A stretch of DNA of 45,433 nucleotides, taken from contig JALNVY010000002.1 in NCBI GenBank assembly GCA_023231165.1, forward strand, positions 1-45,433. The letters are read 5' to 3'. Shown here piece by piece: positions 23,638 to 31,725 of the stretch. The translations under genes were made by a program, and so were the position numbers. The notes under the pieces are model-generated. The model had not been told where the DNA came from and made no database searches. It worked only from the letters and a program-made list of their open reading frames with translations. The stretch comes from Syntrophales bacterium (GTDB taxonomy: Bacteria; Desulfobacterota; Syntrophia; Syntrophales; UBA8958). Within the stretch, counting starts at the first letter, position 1. Every line of letters starts with the position of its first letter.

Positions 23638-25554
23638 TCAGGCGGCCCTCCTTTTTTTCAGAAGGGTGTATTTTAACAGACCGTGCAGAGCGTTCGGCAA
23701 CTGCTCAATCTTGGAGATGATCGTCACACTCTCATTGTCGATCCAGGAGGATGTATATTCGAGTGCATGTCCGGAATCACTCAGAAGAACAACATAAAGC
23801 TCAATTCCATGCAACCGCAAAAGAGCAACCGCTTTTTTCGCCTGATCGTCGTCGTTAGGATCGCCATCGGTAAATAGAATGGCGATCCTTCTTGTTTCCA
23901 GGCGGTGAGTCAACATCATCCCTGCCCAGAGAGCAGCCTCGGCCATAGGAGTTCCGCCGTCGGCGTTAATATTAAAGAACTGCTCGGGTCTGCAACGCTC
24001 CTCAAACTCTTTAGCCAGCAAAATGTCGGAGTATGTGTTCCGGTCCTCGCCAGGAAATAGACCAATACAGTGGGTTATTCCCGGAAGGCTTTCCAAGCTG
24101 CGAGATGTAACATACGCAGACTGAACTGCCAGGGAGATGTCTTCTTTCATGGAACCGGATCGGTCAACCAGCAATGCGATTGCCGTATTGACCTTCTCAC
24201 GCTCTCGTCGGGTTAAGAAAACTCTGTTGTCTGGAGTCTGGGTGCCGACCAGGTGGATTGATCGAGAGTCGATCCGGCTTCCCACCATCGACGGATATTT
24301 CTGTTTGAGGCCGATCGCCTGAAACAGACCCGACAACTGGGTCTTCATCTTTGCGGTTTTCCGGCTCTCTTGCGCAAGCAGAGCCTTGAACGCCTCAAAC
24401 ATACCTCTCTGGTGGTAGAGGTTGGGTAAAGATTGTTTTGTGGTTTTTGGTACGTACGCTACCGCGTCGTCGCCTTTTTCCGCAATCTCCTTCACCAGCT
24501 TTTCCTCAAGGGCATCCTTGAGCATTGCGCCCAGGTCAGTTACATCCTCGTCAGGGGGCGGGGTATCCGCCAAACCTTGGAGGTTTTTTAATTGCTGCCG
24601 GATATCAGAGCCAGACGGTGAAGCGTCTCCCTTTCCGTCGTCTCCGCCTTCGTTACCATCCTCATCTTTGTCACTGTCAAACGTGGACTGGGATGACTCT
24701 TCGTCTCCATCTTTATCCTTGTCCATGTCGTTATTCTCAGACTGAGACTCAGAAGGTTCTCCGTCTCCATCTACTTCGGAGTTTCTATCTTCGGCCTTGT
24801 CGGACATAGACTGGGAAGGCTCTTTGTCCGCATCTTCATTCTTGTTCTTGCCGTCCTTATCGGACTGAGATTCAGAAGGTTCTCCATCTCCAACTTCGTC
24901 CTTGTCCTCCTTTTTGTCTTCCGGTTTTTTCGAAGAAGAGGGAAGGGGAGGAGGTGAGGCGACAAGCTGTTTCAGCTTTTCCGCTACGTCTCGGCAATCC
25001 AGAGTGGACCGGCAATCCTTCACCGTGTCCACAATTGCGGCGAATTCGTCACAAAAGGTATCGCCAAACGCAGTGCGGCACGACGCTTCTATGACGATTT
25101 CACGCTTCGCCAAGGCTTGTTGACGAAGAATCCGCGTCCGGGCGCGGGCAGCGGCCCAGACTTGCAGATTTCCTATTAAATGGTCTGTTATTGGGAAACC
25201 GCCCTGCTTAACCACGGCTTCCAGCAACTTCGCAGTGTTGATGACGACACCGGGGTACTTCTCCCCCTGCTGACGCTCTATGCGAACGTCTTCAAGGAGA
25301 TTTAGCCAGCAGTTGCCGCCCACCTCGATGCCGAAGTCTGTCAAGGCGATATGGGCCGCCTCGTGGTCGATATACCCGCGAGCAAGAACCATCGCCTCCT
25401 CGTCGTCTTCCGGCAGGGATGGGATAGTGATGTTCCTCCCGTCTGTGAAGGCGTTGCTGCCTCCGATATTCAACATTATGCCCCGCCTTTCAGCCAGGGC
25501 TTGCATGGCGATCCGAAGACCGCCGATCGACTTTGAAATTCTATTCTTATTCAT
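23638..25554 (-). CDS. CobT-like VWA protein with HEAAH metallopeptidase-like motif
   Basis: 638 aa from ATG 25554 (GGAGGAGAGCAA upstream). N-terminal residues 55-110 carry DHEAAHIALTDFG, an HExxH-type metal site, and LLEDVRIERQQG, where the EDxRIE Glu could be a third ligand. Residues ~225-340 are a very acidic linker with imperfect repeats (GEPSESQS twice, EPSQSMSD, ESSQSTFD). The C-terminal VWA domain has the MIDAS DRSGSMKED near residue 463, plus DGGTPMAEA and FTDGDPNDDD. Often mis-called cobaltochelatase CobT; without cobalamin genes and next to MoxR and DUF3150 it is better seen as part of a MoxR-VWA chaperone-like module found in ICEs and phages. Confidence 0.85.
   Translation of the reverse strand: MNKNRISKSIGGLRIAMQALAERRGIMLNIGGSNAFTDGRNITIPSLPEDDEEAMVLARGYIDHEAAHIALTDFGIEVGGNCWLNLLEDVRIERQQGEKYPGVVINTAKLLEAVVKQGGFPITDHLIGNLQVWAAARARTRILRQQALAKREIVIEASCRTAFGDTFCDEFAAIVDTVKDCRSTLDCRDVAEKLKQLVASPPPLPSSSKKPEDKKEDKDEVGDGEPSESQSDKDGKNKNEDADKEPSQSMSDKAEDRNSEVDGDGEPSESQSENNDMDKDKDGDEESSQSTFDSDKDEDGNEGGDDGKGDASPSGSDIRQQLKNLQGLADTPPPDEDVTDLGAMLKDALEEKLVKEIAEKGDDAVAYVPKTTKQSLPNLYHQRGMFEAFKALLAQESRKTAKMKTQLSGLFQAIGLKQKYPSMVGSRIDSRSIHLVGTQTPDNRVFLTRREREKVNTAIALLVDRSGSMKEDISLAVQSAYVTSRSLESLPGITHCIGLFPGEDRNTYSDILLAKEFEERCRPEQFFNINADGGTPMAEAALWAGMMLTHRLETRRIAILFTDGDPNDDDQAKKAVALLRLHGIELYVVLLSDSGHALEYTSSWIDNESVTIISKIEQLPNALHGLLKYTLLKKRRAA
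24665..24905 (-). repeat. imperfect tandem repeat encoding acidic Ser/Asp/Glu linker
   Basis: Several ~50-100-nt imperfect direct repeats centred on codons for GEPSESQS and D/K-rich runs. In-frame repeats let the linker vary in length by slippage without breaking the VWA gene. Confidence 0.6.
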
Positions 25555-25569
25555 TTGCTCTCCTCCAAG

Positions 25570-25595
25570 AAAAACGCCCCCTTCCGGAGGCGTTT
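25570..25595 (-). terminator. intrinsic terminator between DUF3150 and VWA genes
   Basis: On the minus strand ACGCCTCC pairs with GGGGGCGT (one T-G wobble) around GGAA, followed by a T-run. It lies 12 nt after the DUF3150 stop and overlaps the start of the VWA leader. Another terminator inside what otherwise looks like one operon. Confidence 0.8.
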
Positions 25596-25607
25596 CGGTA
25601 ATTGACG

Positions 25608-26594
25608 TTAGAACCACTCTGCTGGACTTGCAGCCTCAAATGGTTTTTTAGAGAAGGCAGGAACGATAATCTCCTGCAGCGCTTCCGATTCAGATTCGAG
25701 CGCCAGTGCTTCCTGGTCTACTTCATGAGGGAACAGCGTTCCATCGACGGTTGCCTTGTCCTCGTCTGTCAGAACAGCGGGGGGCTTGGCGTCTGGAATG
25801 TCCCCCAAGACGGCCAGGATCCCACATGCCTCGGCAAGCTGCCGCCCCTTGATTGCTCCCTTGGGGGGCATGCCCGCCAGGGTCTCTTTGATACCCTCGA
25901 CCAGATCGTTCAGTTCCGGTTCTAAGAAAACCAGCCCCTCGATCTTGCGTATCATCGCCTGGATGGGGCGAAGAGCCTTCTGGGTGACTTCCTGTTGGCC
26001 ATGGTATGAACGTTTCCAGGTATCCTTTGCCATGACTTGGATTTCATGCCTAAGCTGCCCGGCCAGTCCTGTTACTTCCTTCTGTAGCCCCTCTTGATGT
26101 TTCTCAACAGGTGTTACGTTAAACACCTGTGTTGAAAAGCAGAGGGACTTCCTTACGTGCTCAGGTTCAGCTTGGGCATTTGCAATGACCGATTCCCACC
26201 CCGGATTTGCATCAATCCAGGATTGGACGGCTTCGCTGTAGCTTGCCAGGAATTCTTCTTTCTTGGCCTCAAACTCGATCTTCAGGCCGTCAAGCTTGAC
26301 CATCAAGTCAGCCACTTTATCGACGGGAATAGCGTACCCACCAAGGAAGCGGGTTCCCACGAAGAGAGCCTCCCTTGCCGCACTTTGCCGGATGGCCATG
26401 AAGACCGCGAGCTTTTCGGGGTCCATGACCAACTTCGATCCCAGCTTTGCCAACGATTCGGGGGGCAGTTCGCTCCCCTCCATCAGCTTTAAATCTTCCG
26501 GGCGCAACTTTTTCCGGCCCGACCATACGTGGATGTCAAGTGTCAACACCTGGACATTATCAAGAATGTTAAGAGTGTTGTTCATTGTATTCAT
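25608..26594 (-). CDS. DUF3150 family protein
   Basis: 328 aa from ATG 26594, preceded by AAAGGAGATCACGAC. Starts MNTMNNTLNILDNVQVLTLD, followed by the DUF3150 core (IHVWSGRKKLRPEDL; MAIRQSAAREALFVGTRFLGG, cut: REALFVGTRFLGGYAIP; helical coiled region 115-235). Family proteins are encoded with a MoxR/CobS ATPase and a VWA CobT-like protein on ICEs and phages. The C-terminus ends PAEWF, closely similar to the DEWF end of the upstream neighbour. Sits between the MoxR/WGR genes and the VWA gene. Confidence 0.82.
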   Translation of the reverse strand: MNTMNNTLNILDNVQVLTLDIHVWSGRKKLRPEDLKLMEGSELPPESLAKLGSKLVMDPEKLAVFMAIRQSAAREALFVGTRFLGGYAIPVDKVADLMVKLDGLKIEFEAKKEEFLASYSEAVQSWIDANPGWESVIANAQAEPEHVRKSLCFSTQVFNVTPVEKHQEGLQKEVTGLAGQLRHEIQVMAKDTWKRSYHGQQEVTQKALRPIQAMIRKIEGLVFLEPELNDLVEGIKETLAGMPPKGAIKGRQLAEACGILAVLGDIPDAKPPAVLTDEDKATVDGTLFPHEVDQEALALESESEALQEIIVPAFSKKPFEAASPAEWF

Positions 26595-26657
26595 GTCGTG
26601 ATCTCCTTTTAGGTAATGTTCTAAGGACGGCCAGAATTTCGGCAACCCTTATTGTTG

Positions 26658-27113
26658 TTAGAACCACTCATCGGGTGAATCCTTTTCGGTGGAACCCTTT
26701 GATGGACTGTTCATCCAGGCATCGACCGCCTGTGCGATGGTCAGTCTGTTGACCCCTTTTTTAGAAGGTTCGGTTTGTATGGGAGGCTTGGGAGAAGGGG
26801 GAGGGGGAAGGGGTTGCTGCTGCCTTCCTGTCCTCAACGAGCTGGAGTTTGACCAACCGTTTTCCGGAATCCATTCCCGAACCACCTGATAGCCCTTTGC
26901 GATTTTCTTATTCACCATCTCAGCAAGGACTCTTTCGGGAAACGATCGTTTTAAATCAACCCTCTTACTCTGGTTGATCTGGGATATCTTTCCCCAGTGT
27001 ACATTTACGGTACTGAAAGTTCGGAATCCAACCCAGGCCTTGCCGCCGGAAACCGACGGCGCCTGAAGCCAGACACCATATTCACACCCGGGAGGGGGAG
27101 TTGGTGTTGACAT
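26658..27113 (-). CDS. WGR-like domain protein with proline-rich linker
   Basis: 151 aa from ATG 27113 (GGGGGTGG upstream). Residues 10-80: YGVWLQAPSVSGGKAWVGF, VHWGKISQ, then VLAEMVNKKIAKGYQVV, which follows the WGR pattern (W-G-[RK]-I/S, trailing helix ending K-x-x-KGY). WGR domains bind nucleic acid or ends (as in PARP). A proline-rich linker (PLPPPPSPKPPIQ) leads to a short helix and the end SPDEWF. The WGR call is by eye and tentative. It lies 15 nt after the MoxR gene, so it is part of the MoxR/DUF3150/VWA set. Confidence 0.6.
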   Translation of the reverse strand: MSTPTPPPGCEYGVWLQAPSVSGGKAWVGFRTFSTVNVHWGKISQINQSKRVDLKRSFPERVLAEMVNKKIAKGYQVVREWIPENGWSNSSSLRTGRQQQPLPPPPSPKPPIQTEPSKKGVNRLTIAQAVDAWMNSPSKGSTEKDSPDEWF

Positions 27114-27128
27114 GTGAGCCACCCCCTT

Positions 27129-28055
27129 TCATCCATTTCCGAACACGCGTTGCACCAATTCGTGCAGGGCATTCCGTGATGTTTCCTCCGCACGAAATCC
27201 GATAGCCCGATCAAGGGCATAAACCAAAGGATCAATCCCCGGCTTTGCCTTGTAAAACCGTGCAAGATGCGCCCATCGAATAAGGGACCTGGTGCAGAAC
27301 ACCACCTCGATCTCGCCGCTGGTGTAGAGGTCCCGAACCATGCCCGAGACCTTAACCATATTATCGGCAATGATGGGAGGCATGTCGGGACATGCCTGCG
27401 ACAGCACCTGCTTTTCTTCCTCCGGTGTCGGATAGCCAACCTGCACCATCATGAAACGCCCCATGCTGGCGGCGTTCTGGCGCTTTGTTGCCTGATAAAT
27501 TCCGGTATCATCACCGTTTCCGGCGGTGTTGCCTGCGACGACTATACGGGTACCGTTCATGAGCGGGTCAAGCGTTTCTCCCGTTTCCGGGATCATGATT
27601 GATCGCCCCTCAAGTATCCCATTCAAGCCGGTGAATGTTCCGGGGTCGAGGGTGTCAATCTCGTCCAGAAGTATCCAGGCCCCTTCAGGGTCTTTCAGGC
27701 CGGCGACCAAAGGGCCGTCTGTCCACTCCATCTGACCGTTCTTAACAACGAAACGGCCAAATAATTCCGGGATTTCCATTCTTTCGTGACACGAAACCAC
27801 ATAGAGGGGAATTCCGAGGCGGGATGCTGTCTGCTCGATGATCGACGATTTACCTGATCCAGTTGGACCGGTCAGATAAAGGGGGTCGTTTCCTGCTGCT
27901 CCTTTTACCCAGGCGAGCATGTCGGACAGTAGCTCCCTGCGAAAGATATACTCCGGCTTCTGTCGGGGAATAAGGTTGTGCTGTGTATCCCGGACATCGA
28001 CGGTGACTGTGGCAGGTGCATTAATGCCAAACACTTCAGAAATAGATTTCTGCAT
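27129..28055 (-). CDS. MoxR/CobS-type AAA+ ATPase
   Basis: 308 aa from ATG 28055 (AAGGAGGAAAGTATC upstream). Walker A GPTGSGKS (63-70), Walker B WILLDEID (127-134), sensor-1 IVVAGNTAGNG and an arginine-finger-like region FCTRSLIRWA. The N-terminal MQKSISEVFGINAPATVTVD plus HNLIPRQKPEYIF matches CobS-like MoxR proteins. MoxR ATPases remodel or activate proteins with VWA partners; the VWA protein three genes downstream is the obvious partner. Annotation as cobaltochelatase CobS would be misleading, as no cobalamin genes are present. Confidence 0.9.
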   Translation of the reverse strand: MQKSISEVFGINAPATVTVDVRDTQHNLIPRQKPEYIFRRELLSDMLAWVKGAAGNDPLYLTGPTGSGKSSIIEQTASRLGIPLYVVSCHERMEIPELFGRFVVKNGQMEWTDGPLVAGLKDPEGAWILLDEIDTLDPGTFTGLNGILEGRSIMIPETGETLDPLMNGTRIVVAGNTAGNGDDTGIYQATKRQNAASMGRFMMVQVGYPTPEEEKQVLSQACPDMPPIIADNMVKVSGMVRDLYTSGEIEVVFCTRSLIRWAHLARFYKAKPGIDPLVYALDRAIGFRAEETSRNALHELVQRVFGNG

Positions 28056-28111
28056 GATACTTTCCTCCTTAATAGGTAATTTATTGGATTTATTATTGTG
28101 GTTGGTGAGTT

Positions 28112-29140
28112 CTATTGCGCCCGCGCCGCCCTTGCGGGTTGGCGGGTAATGAGCTTGTGCATGTCTTTCACGCCCGCTTTTACGTGGTGATCGAGGGCGA
28201 TCACTCTGTCGCAATAGCGAGCCGAGATTTTCATTGCTATCTTCTGCGCTGCCCGGCCAGGTTCGTCATTGTCCAAAGCGAACAATATCTCGCGGGGCTT
28301 GAGCATCGAGAGGACATCTCCGATTTTTTCGGCGTTTCCAACCCCGTTCAACGAACACAGGGTGAGAGTGTCGTCGTTCAGGATGATTTCTGAGGCCAGG
28401 GCGTCCAGAATGGACTCCGCGACCATGATACGGGAAGACTGTCGGCGCAACACCCAGAGAGTCTTGTGACCAAGGGTCTTCCTGGCTGTGCCACCGATTT
28501 CCCGGCACTCCAAGCCCTTCAGGTTGTCGGCGTGGGTGATCGGTATTGCCACATAGCTCTTTTTTTCTTTGAAATGGGTGTACATGACACACGCCATTTC
28601 ATCGTAAAGCCTGACTCCCTGTTCTTCAAAATACCGCCTGATGGTAGCGCGGTCTCCTGATGTCATAAGGGTCATTCTTTCTTTGTGGAGATTCCGCACC
28701 CACTCCACCTTGTCGGAGTCGTGAGAATTGGATTTCTGCGGTGGAGGCATGTATGTCGTGTAGGATAAGCTGTTGTTCAATTTTCTCACGCCATCAAGAA
28801 AGCCGACACCGTAAAAAAGCTCTACGAACTTGATTGCATCCCCCGATTCACCTGACCCCCAATCCTTCCATGTCCAGCGGCCCTTATAATAAGACACGCT
28901 GAACGAAGGATTATTTTCTGCTCTCAGGGGCGACGAAAATATTGCCTTCTCGCTTACGTGCCAAGTTGCTTTGTAGCCGAGAGACTCTATCAGGGCGATG
29001 AGGTTCACCCGTCGGGCGGCCTCAATGTCCCTATCCGTAACACGATGTGACCGGCTGGATTGCCGGGTTGGAGGCTGTGTTATTCGTTTCCACAGCCTGG
29101 TAATAAGTCCCATCAATCCTCCGCTCCTTTCAGTAGTCAT
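28112..29140 (-). CDS. DnaG-like primase/Toprim protein
   Basis: 342 aa from ATG 29140, after AAGGAGAAGGAGGCAACAAA. Residues 45-115 match the CHC2 zinc-finger region in layout (LIESLGYKATWHVSEKAIFSSP, cut: YKATWHVSEKAIFSSPLR; NPSFSVSYYKGRWTWKDWG; GDAIKFVELFYG) but lack the Cys/His ligands, so the zinc site is degenerate. A Toprim fold follows: IMVAESILDALA and ILFALDNDEPGRAAQKIA hold the acidic residues. Short plasmid/phage primases of this type prime replication of the incoming strand. First gene of the long transfer operon behind leader L2. Confidence 0.82.
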   Translation of the reverse strand: MTTERSGGLMGLITRLWKRITQPPTRQSSRSHRVTDRDIEAARRVNLIALIESLGYKATWHVSEKAIFSSPLRAENNPSFSVSYYKGRWTWKDWGSGESGDAIKFVELFYGVGFLDGVRKLNNSLSYTTYMPPPQKSNSHDSDKVEWVRNLHKERMTLMTSGDRATIRRYFEEQGVRLYDEMACVMYTHFKEKKSYVAIPITHADNLKGLECREIGGTARKTLGHKTLWVLRRQSSRIMVAESILDALASEIILNDDTLTLCSLNGVGNAEKIGDVLSMLKPREILFALDNDEPGRAAQKIAMKISARYCDRVIALDHHVKAGVKDMHKLITRQPARAARAQ

Positions 29141-29170
29141 TTTGTTGCCTCCTTCTCCTTTGATTTCATC

Positions 29171-29291
29171 GGTAATTGCGTCAGCCCTTCGCAGGACGTA
29201 AAAAAGCCGCACCTGTCCCGTTGTAAAGCGGTTCAGCCATGCGGCTATGTTCGTGACCTACTAAAAATACTAACTGTCTAAGTAATACTTC
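29171..29291 (-). promoter_or_regulatory. leader L2 with operator box C, upstream of primase operon
   Basis: Second copy of the leader at 11374-11493. In transcription order: GAAGTATTACTTA (29291-29279, one mismatch to the palindrome), TAGTATTTTT 13 nt after GAAGTA, conserved GTAGGTCACGAACATAGCC, then a hairpin whose GCCGCA (29245-29240) pairs with TGCGGC (29211-29206), followed by six T's, then GTCCT-GCGA-AGGGC (GNRA loop, last pair G-U tolerant) and ATTACC. The rightward T4CP gene starts 39 bp to the right, so box C may control both directions. Differences from L1 leave stems intact. Confidence 0.7.
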
Positions 29292-29329
29292 TAATAGAAC
29301 AGAAAAATGAAGCAGAAGGAGGGAATATT

Positions 29330-30679
29330 GTGTCCTTGGAGAAATTGCGGGAAATAAATGAAAAAGGAAAGCTCATGGAAAACGACGGCTTGACGCATCT
29401 CGGCAGAGGAGTCAATATGAATGACATATTGAAAGATATTGACATTGCCATTAATGACGCCGACAGAAGCGGTCACTTTGGGTGTTTCGGTACAACACGG
29501 GTGGGAAAGACGAGGCTTGTCGAAAACATAATCGAGCAGGACGTCCGCAAGGGCTACAATGTTGTCGTCATCGACCCCAAAGGAGATGCAGAACTGTTTT
29601 CCAAGATTGTCCAGGTAGCAGCGGAATCCGGGCGGCTTGAAGAAGTGATGATGCTTACACCTATTTTCCCAGACCTCTCTATCATGCTTGACCCTCTGGC
29701 CTATTACTACATGGAAGACGAGCTGGTAGAACATATTATCTCCGGCATCAAGGCGAAGGAAGATTATTTTATCGCCATTGCCCAGGAAGTCTCCCAAGTC
29801 GTGATCTCCGGACTTGCACTACAAGCAAAGTGCAAGAAAGAAAAATTGATCATCAACTTTCTGGACGTAAAAGTGAGAAGCGACTGGACCAATCTCAAGA
29901 AATTCAGGGAAACTCTTCAGTTTCTATCCGGCAGCGAGGATCTTGTAGTGAGCATTGACCAAATACTAAGTTCCCCGCCTGACTTTTTCTCGAAGGTATC
30001 GTCATCGCTACGAACCACCCTCTCCGCCCTGACCACGGGTTCAACAGGACAGATTATCGGGAAAAGTCTAGTCAACGAGTTCGTTAAACGCATTGAGGAG
30101 GGCAGGGGGGTGATTCTGTTTTGTAATACGGGATCCATGCTTTCCAGACGAACGGCGCATATCATCGGCAGGGTGTTGGTTTCTATGATACAAAGTATGT
30201 TAGGTCGTGTTTTCGCATCAGGAAGAAAGCTCAATCCGCCCTTGTGTCTCCATGTGGACGAGGGACACAACATTCTCTATAAAGGGATCCAGGAGCTTTT
30301 CAACAAAGGCGGCGGGGCTAACGTCTGGATACATTTTTACACGCAGAGCATTGCTCAGATAGAAGAAGAAATAGGCCCGGAGGGGACAAGAAGCATCGTC
30401 GATAACATAAATAGCTGGCTGTACATGCTTGTGAACCATCCTGATACAGCCAAATACGTGGAAGATTCCTCGCCAATGAAAAGAAAATACCAGCCTATTC
30501 TATCTTTCGGAGGTGGTATCTCTGTCAGGGAAATGGAGGAGAAGCAGATTCTTGCCACACAAATACTTCAATTGCCCAAAAGATACTTCTATCTGCGATC
30601 TTACGGCAAACTCTACAAGGGATGTACGATGGATGTGTCTCCCAAATATGTGAGCGTGACGCTACCGGCCATCAATTGA
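29330..30679 (+). CDS. type IV coupling protein (TraD/TraG-like ATPase)
   Basis: 449 aa, GTG start with GGAGGGAATATT upstream. Walker A GCFGTTRVGKT (residues 51-61), Walker B LCLHVDEGHN (about 305-314), plus VVVIDPKGDAEL and a C-terminal HFYTQSIAQIEEEIG/ NINSWLYMLVN region typical of T4CPs. N-terminal membrane helices are absent; TraD is ~700 aa, so this is a compact or soluble form, as in several ICE and IncP-like coupling proteins. It couples relaxosome DNA to the secretion channel. It is divergent from the primase operon across box C. Confidence 0.8.
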   Translation: MSLEKLREINEKGKLMENDGLTHLGRGVNMNDILKDIDIAINDADRSGHFGCFGTTRVGKTRLVENIIEQDVRKGYNVVVIDPKGDAELFSKIVQVAAESGRLEEVMMLTPIFPDLSIMLDPLAYYYMEDELVEHIISGIKAKEDYFIAIAQEVSQVVISGLALQAKCKKEKLIINFLDVKVRSDWTNLKKFRETLQFLSGSEDLVVSIDQILSSPPDFFSKVSSSLRTTLSALTTGSTGQIIGKSLVNEFVKRIEEGRGVILFCNTGSMLSRRTAHIIGRVLVSMIQSMLGRVFASGRKLNPPLCLHVDEGHNILYKGIQELFNKGGGANVWIHFYTQSIAQIEEEIGPEGTRSIVDNINSWLYMLVNHPDTAKYVEDSSPMKRKYQPILSFGGGISVREMEEKQILATQILQLPKRYFYLRSYGKLYKGCTMDVSPKYVSVTLPAIN

Positions 30680-30838
30680 TTATTTCACTGGCAAGATTCA
30701 GGAGGGGAAGGTACGTATAATTTATTGAAAGCGATAATATGGGAAAATGTGTTTCTGAAGTAGCTTTGAACCCGTAATGAACAAGAGCGATCGAATAGCG
30801 ACAGTTCATGAAAAGCCCTCGTGATCTGGCAAAAAAAT

Positions 30839-30853
30839 ACTATTTGAAATAGT
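30839..30853. promoter_or_regulatory. 15-bp palindrome in T4CP-radical SAM gap
   Basis: ACTATTT-G-AAATAGT is a perfect palindrome. The surrounding AAAAATACTATTTGA also occurs next to box A at 5665-5679, so part of the promoter motif is shared, but the GAAGTA half is missing at the equivalent spacing. The 297-bp gap (30680-30976) holds no gene I can support. This may be a degraded or separate operator at the element's boundary with the defence island. Confidence 0.3.
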
Positions 30854-30976
30854 GAGAAAAGCCTTCGGGCAACATAATCATTGTCCACAATCTTACTTTC
30901 TTAAGGAGAAAGAGTATTTTCCCTGTCGTCCGTTTTTCATATCTGTCACTGATAGTTCAGCTCCGGCTCGACACAA

Positions 30977-31714
30977 CTACTGTTTTGCTACAAAAGATCT
31001 TAAGTCATTCTTGATGTAGTATTTTGCGCCAACTTTCGTTAAAAGAGCTTCCACATCGTAAAGGAATTCGGTCCAGTTCACGGCTCGTTCGTATTCTTTC
31101 ATGTGGTTTAACTTGCCAACCTTCCAAAAAGCCACATAGGGATGGGCCATGTGAATCACCTCAAGGGCTTGAACGGGATCGATCACCGGTTCCAAGCTGA
31201 CCCATGTAAAGAGGCCTTCTTTGTGAGCGGCCTTCAAGACGGCCATCCGTTCATCAACGGTCGAAGCGCCCGGTTCCCAAATTTTGCGCGTGGCATCATC
31301 GGAAAAACACAGTGTAACGCCTAACTGCGTGCTAGCCTCCTTCATCAGCCCCAGGTCTTCCTGAATCAAGTCTGCACATCCTTTCGTCAACACCTGGCTG
31401 TTCAGCCGATGTCTTGCGATAATTCTCAACGCCCGATGTGTCAACCGTTCAACCCGTTCAAGCGGTTGATACGGATCGCTCGAGAAACAAAATAGTATTC
31501 GCCGCTTATCACCACGAAGCTTCTCAGCGTCTTTATCGAGATTCTTCAGCACATCCGGCCGCGGTTCTGCTTTTGCGTGCCACTTTTCTCCCGTTGTGCG
31601 CATGCACGACGGCGCATAGCAATAACGGCATCCGTGCGTACAGCCACGATAAAGATTGCAGGCTAATTCGGAGTACTCCCGTGCCCGTCCTTTTGGTTCA
31701 TAAACAACATTCAT
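30977..31714 (-). CDS. SPL-like radical SAM protein (Rv2578c family)
   Basis: 245 aa from ATG 31714, preceded by AAGGAGTTCCCCC. Radical SAM cluster CTHGCRYC (Cys25, Cys29, Cys32), after NLYRGC typical of spore-photoproduct-lyase-like/Rv2578c proteins. SSDPYQPLE, VLTKG and VSLEPVIDPVQALEVI follow the family order. Known SPL repairs thymine dimers, but this subfamily's substrate is unsettled. It lies 11 nt downstream of the TcmP gene on the same strand; TcmP proteins are named as partners of three-Cys-motif proteins, and this gene is the partner here. Confidence 0.82.
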   Translation of the reverse strand: MNVVYEPKGRAREYSELACNLYRGCTHGCRYCYAPSCMRTTGEKWHAKAEPRPDVLKNLDKDAEKLRGDKRRILFCFSSDPYQPLERVERLTHRALRIIARHRLNSQVLTKGCADLIQEDLGLMKEASTQLGVTLCFSDDATRKIWEPGASTVDERMAVLKAAHKEGLFTWVSLEPVIDPVQALEVIHMAHPYVAFWKVGKLNHMKEYERAVNWTEFLYDVEALLTKVGAKYYIKNDLRSFVAKQ

Positions 31715-31725
31715 GGGGGAACTCC

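Noticed and set aside
23638..28055. Cobaltochelatase CobS/CobT for cobalamin synthesis
   Set aside because: No other cobalamin genes; partner DUF3150 and transfer-gene context fit the MoxR-VWA module of mobile elements.
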